The notes under the pieces: model-generated | Databases searched by the model: none | What the model was told of the DNA's origin: nothing | The model's input: the letters and a program-made list of their open reading frames with translations, nothing else | Position numbers and translations under genes: made by a program | DNA from: Costus lasius | Taxonomy: Eukaryota; Streptophyta; Magnoliopsida; Zingiberales; Costaceae | DNA: 64,000 nt | Direction: 5' to 3' | Assembly (NCBI GenBank): GCA_027563935.2 | Contig: CM050449.1 | Span: 45,730,507-45,794,506 of the forward strand | Shown here: in pieces, positions 26,210 through 39,056 of the stretch | Layout: each line of letters opens with the position of its first letter | How positions within the stretch are numbered: position 1 is the first letter of the stretch

Positions 26210-27242
26210 TGAAGGTCCCCTACAAGGGGCGAAACCCTAAAACATGCGCTAAACAAAGCTTGCATGGGCGGAATCTAGGGTTTCCTAAGATCGGATAGCA
26301 TGTATTATGATCAACTTTAACAACAGAAAAGGAATTCATACCGAAGCCATATGAAGGATGTCGCCTTGGAAGCAAGAGAACAAAAGAGGTCTCCTCCAAA
26401 TCGTCACACACAAGATGATGTCGCTTTCTCTTTTGGTGCTCCTTGTGCTAGCAAGGTTCCAAGAGGTCTTGATCGAATGGGAGGGAAGATGATCTCCTTG
26501 CTTGGCGAAACTTTCTCCTCTTGTAGTCTTAGCCTTTTCACACGAGAATGCTTCTCCAAAGAAAACCAAGGAGGCGACAAAGGCGTGAAGAGGCGAGAGA
26601 GAGGCGACGTGAGATCATGGACACGTTTGAGAACATGCTATCTAAAAATAGCAAAGTCCAAACGTTCATGCGACCATGCATTACCCCAATCGCAAATGCC
26701 TCACCACCTGAACCATGCGCTCATCCAATGAGCTGGTTCAAATCGATTTGGTTCAACAACCAAATAAACCAAGCAATTAGTCCAGATCATAATAAACCAC
26801 TGAGGCCTAAGATCTGACTGTTGATCTCTTAATGCTCTTGATCTGACCGATCTAGCATCTATTCTCTCGATCGAAGCTTACCGATCTCAAGCCTTAATCA
26901 ATCAAACATGATTAGACCAGATCTCACTTTTATTCAGAGAGTAAATCCCTTTAAACTGAACTCAAACAATTCAGTCCACACGATCTGACTTAAGTAAGCC
27001 ATATCATCAAATTGTGCGACCCTAAGTGTTTCCTCTAAATGTCGGTAACAACAACTTACGTTATCAAGATCAGTGAGGGGTATCTAGCAACACATCACTG
27101 TCTCCCGATATAAAGGAAAGAGTCTTCCAAGACTACACCCAAACTACAGCACAAGTGTGAATCCAATTCACAAGGCATGCATATTTCCTTTGCCACTGGA
27201 TGTTCTTATTGGACAAGCGTGTCAAGCTTGTAGCTCCAATAT
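26210..27242 (-). repeat. 3' LTR part of copia element 5
   Basis: Starts TGAAGGTCCCCTAC (sense end ...CCTTCA) and stops at AATAT (27238-27242), where element 4 begins. The remaining roughly 640 bp of the LTR are gone. A 126-codon open frame here recurs at 38073-38453 only because this is an LTR pair. Confidence 0.9.
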
Positions 27243-28919
27243 TGTAAGGGGTCCCCTTCAAGGGGGAGCGAAAAACCCTAATGGGCGCATGTGTAACATC
27301 GCAGCGGAATAAGGGTTTTAAGGATCACTAGCATGATATATGATCAACTATGAAAAATCGATTGCAAATATCAAGAAGATTCATACCATCGCCATTCGTT
27401 GGATGGTGTGTTGGAAGCAAAGACCGAAAGGGATCTTCTCCCTAGTCGATGCACACACGATGAGGAATGGCTTCTCCTTGTCGTCTTTGTGCTAGCAAAG
27501 CTTCAAGGGTCCTTTTCGCGTGGAGGAGATGAGATCCTTTGGGATTGGCTAAGAAGAACTTCCTCTACACTCGTCGAGAGCTTTGTCACACGAGAAGAGA
27601 GTAAATTTCGTCCAAGGTGATGAGAGGCGATAGAGTGAACGTTGTCATCAACGTGGAGGCGTTGCTATCCAAAAATAGCAACCCATTACTCTCAACGGTT
27701 ATGCGTTCACATGAAGTGAACCGTAACTCCTTCACCCCATTCGAATCTTTGAACCAAGCGCTCACAAGATGAGCCGGTTCAAATGACTTTGGTCCAAGAC
27801 CAAATCAGCCCAAACAATGGTCGATCTTATTGAACCTCAAGGTTCAAGATCACCGTTGATCTCATGATGCTCCCGATCTCACCGATCCAGCATCAAATCT
27901 CTCGATCGAAGCTTACCGATCTTATGCCCTAATCAATCAAACATGATCAGACCAGATCTCACTCACAATCAGAGTTTAAAACCCCTTTAAACTGAACCTA
28001 AACAATTCAGTCCACACGATCTGACTTAAGTAAGCCATATCATCAAATTGTGCGACCCTAAGGGTTTCCTTTAAATGTCGGTAACGATAACTCACGTTAT
28101 CACGATCAGTGAGGGGTATCTAGCAACACATCACTGTCTCCCGATAGAAAGGAAAGAGTCTTCCAAGACTTCACCCAAACCACAGCACAAGTGTGACTCT
28201 AACTCACAAGGCATACATGTTTCCTTTGCCACTGGATATTCTTATTGGACAAGCGTGTCAAGCTTGTAGCTCCAATATGATAAGCATGATTAGATCAGAT
28301 GAACACAGTCACCTGGGTATGGCCATACACTTTCTCAATCATCTCATCAAGGGGGGCCCCTGTAGAATATCACACTCCTTAAACAAGGAGACGGCAATCC
28401 TATGTCTATCACCAGTGCCCTAACCTGATTCAAGATCACCATCCAAGATAGTCTATAATCATTATCTTTCAAATGATATTGAACTACCTCAAAACAATGA
28501 CAATCATCATTTAGAAACACAAGTGATCTCAAGTCAGAGGAAATGTGCCACTTGTTGCAATCAAGGAATATTCACATCGTGACAAACAATTGAATATCCT
28601 AGTAGGGTCTGTCCAGTACATCCAATGTACCCAGGAGTCTACACCTTATTCCATGCTCGAAGCATCCTATAAGATTAGAACACATATTAGTCTCAATCAT
28701 ATCAAGGCTGTCTCATGTTCACCAAGATATCTCGACTAAGGACTTAAAGTCTGTCAGCCTAGCTGAACAGCTTTGAGACATTAATCAGAAGTACACTTAT
28801 TACAGCAGATAAGGTAACAAACTGAATAACAACCATGCCTTTATAAACAGAAGAGTTTATTACATGATACTGTTACAATCCCAAGGCCTCAAACATTAGC
28901 CTAAGGGCATACCCCAACA
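27243..28919 (-). repeat. 3' LTR of copia element 4
   Basis: 1,677 bp, TGTAAGGGGTCCCC to CCCCAACA. In sense its U5 end reads CCCCCTTGAAGGGG, a strong short hairpin, then ACCCCTTACA. The probable left target duplication is AATAT (27238-27242); the right one is deleted. Confidence 0.93.
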
Positions 28920-28939
28920 ATCTCCCACTTGCACTTAAT

Positions 28940-31900
28940 CTAATGGTTGAGAAATATCAAACCCATATTATTACAGTGCTTCTCATGCTTCTGCTGCGCC
29001 AGAGGCTTGGTAAGCGGGTCTGCCAGATTGTCATCTGTATGAACCTTGCATATTTTGATCTCGCCACGATCAATGATCTCCCGGATCAAATGAAACCGTC
29101 TCTGTATGTGCTTGGACTTCTGGTGCGACCGAGGTTCCTTTGCTTGTGCGATTGCTCCAGTGTTATCACAAAAGATAACCAAAGGATCTGCACTCGAAGG
29201 AACGACACCAAGTTCCCGTAAGAACTTACGAATCCAGACTGCCTCCTTGGATGCTTCCGAGGCTGCAACATACTCGGCTTCTGTTGTGGAATCAGCAACA
29301 GTTGACTGTTTGAAACTCTTCCACACCACTGCTCCACCATTCAAGCTAAAAACATAGCCTGATTGCGATCGGAAATCATCCTGGTCCGACTGGAACGAAG
29401 CGTCAGTATATCCTTCAATACTGAGTTCTTCCTGACCACCATATATCAAGAACATATCTTTGGTCCTCCGCAGATATTTTTAAATGTTCTTGACTGCAAT
29501 CCAGTGCGCCATACCTGGATTGCTTTGGAACCGACTGGTCACGCTTAACCCGTAAGCAACGTCTGGACGAGTACACAACATCGCATACATAATGGACCCA
29601 ATAGCCGAAGCATAAGGCGTATTGTCCATTTCATCTTTCTCAGTCTGTGTTTGTGGACACTGACTCTTCGAAAGATTCAGACCATGTCTGACTGGAAGAT
29701 ATCCTCGTTTAGAATTCTCTAAATGAAATCTTTCCAGGACTTTATCGATGTAAGTACTCTGGCACAACCCGAGAAGCCTCTTAGATCTATCCCTGTAGAT
29801 CTTCACACCTAATACATAGGCTGCTTCTCCTAGATCTTTCATCTGGAAACATTTCCTTAACCATGCCTTAACCGCATGCATTTCAGGAATATCATTTCCA
29901 ATGATCAAGATATCATCGACGTAGAGGACTAGGAATGTAATTACGCTCCCACTAAACCTCTTATATACACACGGGTCATCCTCGTTCTTGATGAAACCAA
30001 ATTCAGTAACTGATTCATCAAAACGAATATTCCAGCTTCTTGATGCTTGCTTAAGTCCATAAATAGACTTCTTTAACTTGCATATTTTATGACGATCTGA
30101 TGGATTAGTGAAACCCTCAGGTTGTGTCATATACACATCCTCATCCAGATTTCCATTAAGGAAAGCTGTTTTCACATCCATCTGCCAGATCTCATAATCA
30201 TAATATGCAGCTATCGCGAAAAGAATCCGAATAGACTTAAACATGGCTACAGGTGAGAAAGTTTCATCATAATCTATCCCGTAGATTTGTTTGAAACCTT
30301 TCGCAACTAGCCTGCCTTTATAGGTAACTACGTTACCATCCATGTCAATCTTCTTCTTGAAGATCCATTTACAGCCTATAGGGATTACTCCCGGAGGCGG
30401 ATCAACCAAATCCCAGACTTGGTTATCTGACATGGAGTCCATCTCGGCTCGCATAGCTTCAAGCCATCTAGCTGACTCTGGTCCACTGACCGCATCCGCA
30501 TAAGTAAGGGGTTCATCATTATCAATGATGTAGACTCCGTCATAGCGCTCAGGCTGTCGACGGATCCGACCCGATCTTCGCGGTTCCCGTGATATCTGAG
30601 CCTCAGGTTGTTCAGTAACCTGTTTGACCGGCTCAGGCTCATCCAACTGTGCTTGACTACTTTGTCCTTCCTCTAGATTCTCATCCAGTTTTATTTCTCT
30701 CCCACTGGCTTCTTGCAGAAGGAACTCCTTCTCAAGAAATATGGCCGTCCGAGCAACAAATACTTTGTTCTCTTTGGGATCGTAGAAATAATAACCCTTA
30801 GTTTCCTTAGGGTAACCGACAAAGATGCATTTGTCAGATCTGCTCTCTAGTTTCCCAGAGGCGAGCTTTTTAACATAAGCCTCGCAACCCCAGATCCTGA
30901 TAAATGTCAAGCTTGGCTGTTTCCCATACCATAACTCATATGCGGTCTTTGAAACTGCCTTGGATGGCACTCGGTTTAGTACCTTTGCAGCTGTTTCCAG
31001 TGCAAAACCCCAAAAAGAGTAAGGAAGAGTAGCCTGACTCATCATAGAACGAACCATATCAAGTAACGTTCTATTTCTCCTTTCGGACACACCATTCCAT
31101 TGCGGTGTTCCTGGCGGAGTGAGCTGTGAGATAATCCCACACTCTTTTAGATAGTCAGTAAACGCATGACTTAGGTATTCTCCACCTCGATCTGAGCGAA
31201 GTGTCTTGATATTTCGGCCTAGCTGATTCTGTACTTCATTCTTGAACTCTTTGAACTTGTCAAAAGATTCACTTTTATGTCTCATAAGATAGACATAACC
31301 GTACCTACTGAAATCATCAGTAAAGGTTATGAAGTACTGATAACCACCTCTGGCATGTTTACTAAATGGCCCACACACATCAGTGTGTATAAGGTCAAGT
31401 AAACCTGAAGCCCTTTGACCTTTGTGAGGAAAAGGAGACTTCGTCATTTTACCCATTAAACAAGCCTTGCATGTATCAATCTCCACATAGGAGAATGATC
31501 CCAGCAGTCCATGATCATGCAACCGCTTAATGCGCTTCTCGTTTATATGGCCTAAACGACTATGCCATAGCAAGGTGCTGTCATCAGCATACTTGGCTTT
31601 CTTATTATCAATGTTTTGTATCGAATGTTCCATGTCCAATATGAACAACCCATTGTTAATTGAACCAGTTGCATAAACAATATTATCATAAGATAAAACA
31701 CACTTTGAAATATTGCATTCAAAGGCAAATCCTTTCCTGACAAGAGCAGGAATTGAGATAATATTTTTAGTAATACTCGGTACAAAATAACAATTGTTTA
31801 ATTCCAATACAATGCCAGATGGTAAAGTGATGAAATAGTCTCCTACAGCAACAGCAGCAACCCGTGCCCCGTTTCCAACGCGTAGGTCTACTTCATGCTG

Positions 31901-32351
31901 TCCCACCTGTCTTCTTCTCCTGAGTTCCTGTACATTTGAACAAATGTGAACTCCACATGCAGTGTCCAACACCCATGATATAGAAGAAGATGAAAACATG
32001 ACTTCAGTCACGAATATACCTGAGCCAGAAGCGATGCTTCCCCTCTTGTCTCCTTGGAACTCTTTACAGTCCTTTTTCCATAGCCGACATATCCTCATGC
32101 TGGCGCTGCAACGGTGGCGTCATAGACGCTAGCATCAGGCAAGCGACATCAATGCTATCATTGACGTGCTTTTCATAGGCATCCCGAACCGCCCTTGCGG
32201 CGTTCGGAGTGGGCTGCGGCGGTATCGCCGTCTCGAGGACATACAGTTTCCTCTCTGCCTTAAGAACGATCTTAAGGTGTCCAAACCAGTCAGAGAAGTT
32301 CGGCCCAGCAAACTTCTCCCTTTCCAGTAGGGATCGCACATTGAAGCTCAT
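28940..32351 (-). pseudogene. gag-pol: Copia gag-pol, element 4, gag deletion plus stop
   Basis: Starts with ATGAGCTTC at 32351. About 470 bp of gag are missing at 32079-32082: the coding for MSAM joins that for WKKDC, removing the central Gag region and the first three zinc ligands of the knuckle and shifting the frame, so the Gag frame ends at 32064. Protease, integrase, reverse transcriptase and most of RNase H follow in one 872-codon frame from 32098 to a stop at 29480-29482 (TAA where relatives have Leu TTA). The last 180 codons continue in frame to 28940. With no intact Gag it could move only with help from another copy. Confidence 0.93.
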
Positions 32352-32815
32352 GGTGTTCGTTGCTGCAGGAATCTACAACAATGCAAGAACAACAAGGTCA
32401 GTATCAATGTAAAGAATCAATCAGGACTTAAGAATGATTCCTTTTCTCACTATTTTTTCTGGCTGAAAAATCCAGCAAAATAGCCCGAAAGAGTAGAACT
32501 CTTTTAGTGAGATGGGATCCAGATTTCATACTTGGTCTCCGCGTCCCGCTCAGGCGAGATAAGATGCACAGAGAGGACAAGCATTAATTTCTGGTAGGCT
32601 GTGCCAGCCAATCGCCAACCCGTGCGATTCCCCTTCATCTGGGCAATCCAGCCGACTGTGCCAACTGAGTTGGTACAACACAATCTCTGACCCCACAGAT
32701 GGCTGCCTCCATGTGCTACCATATGCGCCACATATGTAGCCTACATGGTCAAGCTGACCCGACCTACTCCCTGGACCACCACGTGCTATGCTGAGCAACG
32801 AGAAGGGATAAATCC
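32352..32815 (-). other. Leader remnant of element 4
   Basis: The gag-proximal part of the leader, with the intron-like segment around 32370-32535. It stops at GATAAATCC, where the sequence jumps into the RNase H region of element 5; the two sides share AATCC (32811-32815). Confidence 0.88.
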
Positions 32816-35800
32816 AGTGCGCCATACCTGGATTACTTTGGAACCGACTGGTCACGCTTAACCCGTAAGCGACGTCTGGGCGAGTACACAACATCGCATA
32901 CATAATGGATCCAATAGCCGAAGCATAAGGCGTATTGTCCATTTAATCTTTCTCAGTCTGTGTTTGTGGACACTGACTCTTTGAAAGATTCAGACCATGT
33001 CTGACTGGAAGATATCCTGTTTTAGAATTCTCTAAATGAAATCTTTCCAGGACTTTATCGATGTAAGTACTCTGGCACAGCCCGAGAAGCCTCTTAGATC
33101 TATCCCTGTAGATCTTCACACCTAATACATAGGCTGCTTCTCCTAAATCTTTCATCTGGAAACATTTCCTTAACCATGCCTTAACCGCATGCATTTCAGG
33201 AATGTCATTTCCAATGATCAAGATGTCATCGACGTAGAGGACTAGGAAGGTAATCACTCTCCCACTAAACCTCTTATATACACACGGGTCATCCTCGTTC
33301 TTGATGAAACCAAATTCACTGACTGATTCATCAAAACGAATATTCCAGCTTCTCGATGCTTGTTTAAGTCCATAAATAGACTTCTTTAATTTGCATATCT
33401 TATGACGATCTGATGGATTAGTGAAAACTTCAGGTTGTGTCATATACACATCCTCTTCCAGATTTCCATTAAGGAAAGCTGTCTTCACATCCATTTGCCA
33501 GATCTCATAATCGTAATATGCTGCTATCGCGAAAAGAATCCGAATAGACTTAAACATGGCTACAGGTGAGAAAGTTTCATCATAATCTACCCCGTAGATT
33601 TGTTTGAAACCTTTCGCAACTAGCCTGCCTTTATAGGTAACCACGTTACCATCCATGTCAATCTTCTTCTTGAAGATCCATTTACAGCCTATAGGGATAA
33701 CTCCCGGAGGCGGATCAACCAAATCCCAGACTTGGTTATCTGACATGGAGTCCATCTCGGCGCGCATAGCTTCAAGCCATCTCGCTGAATCCGGTCCACT
33801 GACCGCATCCGCATAAGTAAGGGGCTCATCATTATCAATGATGTAGACTCCGTCATAGCGCTCAGGCTGTCGACGGATCCTTCCCGATCTTCGCGGTTCC
33901 CGTGATGTCTGAGCCTCAGGTTGTTCAATAACCTGATCCACCGGCTCAGGCTCATCCAACTGTGCTTAAGCACTTTGTCCTTCCTCTGGATTCTCATCCA
34001 ACTTTATTTCTCTCCCACTGGCCTCTTGCAGAAGAAACTCCTTCTCAAGAAATATGGCCGTCCGAGCAACAAATACCTTGTTCTCTTTGGGATCGTAGAA
34101 ATAATAACCCTTAGTTTCCTTAGGGTAACCGACAAAGATACATTTTTCAGATCTGCTCTCTAGTTTCCCAGAGGCGAGCTTTTTGACATAAGCCTCGCAG
34201 CCCCAGATCCTGATAAATGTCAAGCTCGGCTGTTTCCCATACCATAACTCATATGGCGTCTTAGAAACTGCCTTGGATGGCACTCGGTTTAGTACCTTTG
34301 CAGCTGTCTCCAATGCAAATCCCCAAAAGGAATATGGAAGAGTAGCCTGACTCATCATAGAACGAACCATATCAAGTAACGTTCTATTTCTCCTCTCGGA
34401 CACACCATTCCATTGCGGTGTTCCTGGCGGAGTGAGCTGCGAGATAATCCTACACTCCTTTAGATAGTCTATAAACTCTCGACTTAGGTATTCACCACCT
34501 CGATCAGAACGAAGTGCCTTGATATTTTGGCCTAGCTGATTCTGTACTTCATTCTTGAACTCTTTGAACTTGTCAAAAGATTCACTTTTATGTCTCATCA
34601 GATAGACATAACCATACCTACTGAAATCATCAGTAAAGGTAATGAAGTAAAGATAGCCACCTCTGGCATGTTTACTAAATGGCCCACACACATCACTGTG
34701 TATAAGGTCAAGTAAACCTGAAGCCCTTTGACCTTTATGAGGAAAAGGTGACTTCGTCATTTTACCCATTAAACAAGCTTTGCATGTATCAATCCCCTCA
34801 AAGGAGAATGATCCCAGCAGTCCATTATCATGCAACCGCTTAATGCGTTTCTCGTTAATATGGCCTAAACGACTATGCCTTAACAAGGTGCTGTCATCAG
34901 CATACTTGGCTTTCTTAATATCAATATTTTGTATAGAACATTCCATGTCCAACATGAATAACCCATTGTTAATTGAACCAGTAGCATAAACAATATTATC
35001 TAAAGAAAGAACACACTTTGAAATATTGCATTCAAAGGAAAATCCCTTCCTGACAAGAGCAGGAATGGAGATAATATTTTTAGTAATGCTGGGAACAAAG
35101 TAACAACTGTTTAGTTCTAATACAAGTCCAGATGGTAATGAGATGAAATAGTCTCCTACAGCAACAGCAGCAACCCGTGCCCCGTTTCCAACTCGTAGGT
35201 CCACCTCATGCTGTCCCACCTATCTTCTTCTCTTGAGTTCCTGTACATTTGAACAAATGTGAACTCCACATGCAGTGTCCAACACCCATGAAATAGAAGA
35301 AGAGGATATCATGACTTCCGTCACATAAATACCTGAGCCAGAAGCAAAGCTTCCCCTCTTATCTCCTTGGAGCGCTTTACAGTCCTTTTTCCAGTGACCC
35401 AGCTGGCCACAGTGGAAACATCTGTATTCCTTTGACCGCTTAACTTTTTGCTTCAGAGCCTTGCTGTAACTCTTGACAGGGGCCTTTCCCTTCTTCCCCT
35501 TCTTCTTGTTCCTAGAAGGAACCATTAAGACAGAGGTCGAAGGCTTTCCCTTCAGAGTCTCCTCAGTAGTCAAGAGCATATTCAGCAGCTCTGCCGGAGT
35601 ACAGTCGATTTTGTTCATATTAAAGTTAATGATGAACGCATCGAAAGAGGGCGGGAGAGACTGTAGAACAATGTCTACAGCAAGCTCCTGATTGATGGTA
35701 TGCCCCAGTTTCTCTAGAGCCTCCTTGTGCCCAATCATCTTGAGCACGTGAGCTCCCACTGGGCTCCCTTCAGCCAGTTTGCTCTAGAAGAACAGCTTTG

Positions 35801-36137
35801 TCAGATTATAGCGTTCTGTCCTCGCCTGTGCAGCATACAGCATCTTGAGGTTCGCTATAATCTCTATAGCCGACATATCCTCATGCTGACGCTGCAGCGG
35901 TGGCGTCATAGACGCTAGCATCAGGCAAGCGACATCAATGCTATCATTGACGTGCTTTTCATAAGCTTCCCGAACCGCCCTTGCGGCGTTCGGAGCGGGC
36001 TAAGGCGGTATAGCCGTCTCGAGGACATACAGTTTCCTCTCTACCTTAAGAACAATCTTAAGGTGTCCGTACCAGTCTGAGAAGTTCGGCCCAGCAAACT
36101 TCTCCCTTTCCAGTAGGGATCGCACATTGAAACTCAT
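32811..36137 (-). pseudogene. gag-pol: Copia gag-pol, element 5, five stops, 3' end deleted
   Basis: Starts with ATG at 36135-36137. Gag, CCHC knuckle, DTA protease motif, integrase and YVDD reverse transcriptase are present, but the frame ends early in RNase H at the deletion junction, so the RNase H catalytic residues are lost. One reading frame is kept over 3.3 kb with no frameshift, yet it has five stops: 36000-36002, 35784-35786 and 35220-35222 (all TAG for CAG), 33966-33968 (TAA for CAA) and 32943-32945 (TAA for GAA). Four of the five are C-to-T changes on the coding strand. Confidence 0.94.
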
Positions 36138-37931
36138 GGTGTTCGTTGCTGCAGGTATCTACAACAATGCAAGAACAGCAAGGTCAGTATCAATGTTAAG
36201 AATCAATCAGGACTTAAGAATGATTCTTTTTCTCACTATTTTATCTGGCTGAAAAATCCAGCAAAACAGCCCGAAAGAGTAGAACTCTTTTAGTGAGATG
36301 GGATCCAGATTTCATACTTGGTCTCCGCGTCCCGCTCAGGCGAGATAAGATGCACAGAGAGTACAAGCACTAATCTCTGGTAGGCTATTCCAGCCAATCG
36401 CCAACCCGTGCGATTCCCCTTCATCTGGGCAATCCAGCAGACTGTGCCAACTGAGTTGGTACAACACAGTCTCTGACCCCACAGATGGCTGCCTCCATGT
36501 GCTACCATATGCGCCACATATGTAGCCTACATGGTCAAGCTAACCCGACCTACTCCCTGGACCACCACGTGCTATGCTGAGCAACGAGAAGCGATAAATT
36601 CTTTCTCTGTAACACTGAGTGGGTACAACACGGCTCCAACGATAGTCAGAACAGTGAGGTTTCGCGTCGGAAGGCTTACGAGCTTGATATTTTAGCGTTG
36701 GATTTTAACGGTCTTTTATCTTCTTAACTATCATGCAATTCCTATGGTGATAGTAGAAGATAAACTCATGCAATTCTAATTATAAAAGAAATAAATAGAA
36801 AGCACGCTGATCTTATGTGGTAAAAGCCCATTAAGCCTAAGTAAGACCTTAACCTAACTTAAGTCTTCACTTGCTTTTCTTCATGGGTCTTTTGCTGCTC
36901 ATTTGGCCCAAACCAGGGCCCAAGCGCCATCTGCAGCTCAGGTGCGCCTACCAGGGAAAATGCGCCTGTCCCAGAGTCGAACCCTGGACCTCCCGTCTGG
37001 TCAAGCCACTACTGCATGCGCCTCTGCCAAGTGTGCTCTGTGCTCTTGTCTGACTAATTTACAAATTAATCTATCTAGACAAGATTGACTCGCAGGTCAA
37101 TTACATTTTATAAATTAATTAAACTGTGATTCGCAGATCACAAAAATAAGAATTAATTTACAATAAAATTCCAGGCACGCAGGCCCCAGCACAGCACACA
37201 TTAAACATGGGCAGCCCACATAATATTAAATAAACATACATATGGCATCATACATCATTTGATCCAATCATGAAAAATAAAATTTTGAAAAACCCCATTG
37301 AGATCAATTTTATTTTTCCTTATGTGCCCTACTACCTTACAACGGTCCATTATTAGGGATCCACTCATCCATCCTAGTCAGATCCACTGCCCTTACATGC
37401 ACCAAGTCCTAACTGACTTGAGTCGACCAAAAGGTCAACAATGCATGCGCCAAGGGCTGAACGACCATAATGAGGTCTGGCAAGCGGGTGTGACCCCGGG
37501 CCTAACTCATGTGCGTTCATAGGTTGTCTCAATCAAACATCGCTACACGCCTGTCTGCAGTCGACCTATAGCCATCTCTTGCTTGCGCACAGATGCTATC
37601 TGGTCGACCCATCAAGGCTGTCAGATGGTCTGATCAGACTGTTTGGATCTAACTCAGGGGATGACTTCAACCCTAATAACCCGTCTAAGGGTTTAAAGCA
37701 GGGCCTTAGATCTAGTGTAAGTCGCGCATGTGATATAGTTTTTTTTTTTTGAGAAAAACAAGAATGCGCCAACATACATGCGCCATAGACTAACACATTC
37801 AAGTTTCGCATGTGCAACAACTTAAAATGAAATTTTCGCATGTCAACTAGATCTAAGCATACTTGCGCATATGGATCATAAAAGGCTTTAAGCAATCATA
37901 AAAACATGCATCAACCAGCTCTGATACCAAT
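36138..37931 (-). other. Leader of copia element 5
   Basis: Non-coding leader like the others, with a short deletion near 36610 (CTGTAACACTGAGTGGG) and a T-run at 37739-37750. Pol III-like boxes lie around 36970-37030. No conserved protein seen. Confidence 0.85.
37918..37929 (-). other. Primer-binding site, element 5
   Basis: GCTCTGATACCA, reverse of TGGTATCAGAGC, two bases from the LTR. Confidence 0.92.
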
Positions 37932-39051
37932 TGAAGGTCCCCTACAAGGGGCGAAACCCTAAAACATGCGCTAAACAAAGCTTGCATGGGCGGAATCTAG
38001 GGTTTCCTAAGATCGGATAGCATGTATTATGATCAACTTTAACAACAAAAAAGGAATTCTTACCGAAGCCATATGAAGGATGTCGCCTTGGAAGCAAGAG
38101 AACAAAAGAGGTCTCCTCCAAATCGTCACACACAAGATGATGTCGCTTTCTCTTTTGGTGCTCCTTGTGCTAGCAAGGTTCCAAGAGGTCTTGATCGAAT
38201 GGGAGGGAAGATGATCTCCTTGCTTGGCGAAACTTTCTCCTCTTGTCGTCTTAGCCTTTTCACACGAGAATGCTTCTCCAAAGAAAACCAAGGAGGCGAC
38301 AAAGGCGTGAAGAGGCGAGAGAGAGGCGACGTGAGATCATGGACACGTTTGAGAACATGCTATCTAAAAATAGCAAAGTCCAAACGTTCATGCGACCATG
38401 CATTACCCCAATCGCAAATGCCTCACCACCTGAACCATGCGCTCATCCAATGAGCTGGTTCAAATCGATTTGGTTCAACAACCAAATAAACCAAGCAATT
38501 AGTCCAGATCATAATAAACCACTGAGGCCTAAGATCTGACCGTTGATCTCTTAATGCTCTTGATCTGACCGATCTAGCATCTATTCTCTCGATCGAAGCT
38601 TACCGATCTCAAGCCCTAATCAATCAAACATGATTAGACCAGATCTCACTTTTATTCAGAGAGTAAATCCCTTTAAACTGAACTCAAACAATTCAGTCCA
38701 CACGATCTGACTTAAGTAAGCCATATCATCAAATTGTGCGACCCTAAGGGTTTCCTCTAAATGTCGGTAACAACAACTTACGTTATAACGATCAGTGAGG
38801 GGTATCTAGCAACACATCACTGTCTCCCGATATAAAGGAAAGAGTCTTCCAAGACTACACCCAAACTACAGCACAAGTGTGAATCCAATTCACAAGGCAT
38901 GCATATTTCCTTTGCCACTGGATGTTCTTATTGGACAAGCGTGTCAAGCTTGTAGCTCCAATATGATGAGCATGATTAGAACAGATGAACACAGTCACCT
39001 GGGTATGGCCATACACTTTCTCAATCATCTCATCCAGGGGGCCCCTTTAGA
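37932..39051 (-). repeat. 5' LTR of copia element 5, U3 end missing
   Basis: 1,120 bp from TGAAGGTCCCC to ...CCCCTTTAGA. About 554 bp of U3, to the usual CCCCAACA end, are absent, yet the next bases are the target duplication GCAAC followed by HG sequence. The truncated end therefore looks like the original integration end. Confidence 0.9.
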
Positions 39052-39056
39052 GCAAC
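39052..39056. repeat. Target duplication GCAAC, right of element 5
   Basis: Matches 26205-26209. Removing element 5 and one copy restores a smooth HG reading, GGTGGCAACCCAAGCAC. Confidence 0.85.

Larger units (their letters stand above)
27243..32815 (-). mobile_element. Copia element 4, 5' end deleted
   Basis: Minus-strand copy nested in the element 5 LTR. It has a complete 3' LTR (27243-28919), polypurine tract (28920-28930), damaged gag-pol (28940-32351) and the gag-proximal 460 bp of the leader (to 32815). The rest of its leader, its primer site and 5' LTR are missing because of the deletion at 32811-32815. Confidence 0.9.
26210..39051 (-). mobile_element. Copia element 5, containing element 4 and a deletion
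   Basis: Minus-strand copy. Left LTR part 26210-27242 and right LTR 37932-39051 are nearly identical (about 8 differences in 1,033 bp by hand) and are flanked by GCAAC on both sides, which identifies them as one element's pair. Element 4 inserted in the left (3') LTR. A later deletion removed the rest of that LTR, the 5' end of element 4 and the 3' end of the element 5 interior, leaving a fusion at 32811-32815. The right LTR ends inside U3 but still abuts the duplication. Confidence 0.88.

Noticed and set aside
26351..26731. 126-codon frame, nearly identical at 38073-38453
   Set aside because: The two places are the LTR pair of element 5. The identity reflects recent insertion, not protein constraint.
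32550..32942. 130-codon frame running from RNase H into leader sequence
   Set aside because: It is an artefact of the deletion junction at 32811-32815, not a new gene.
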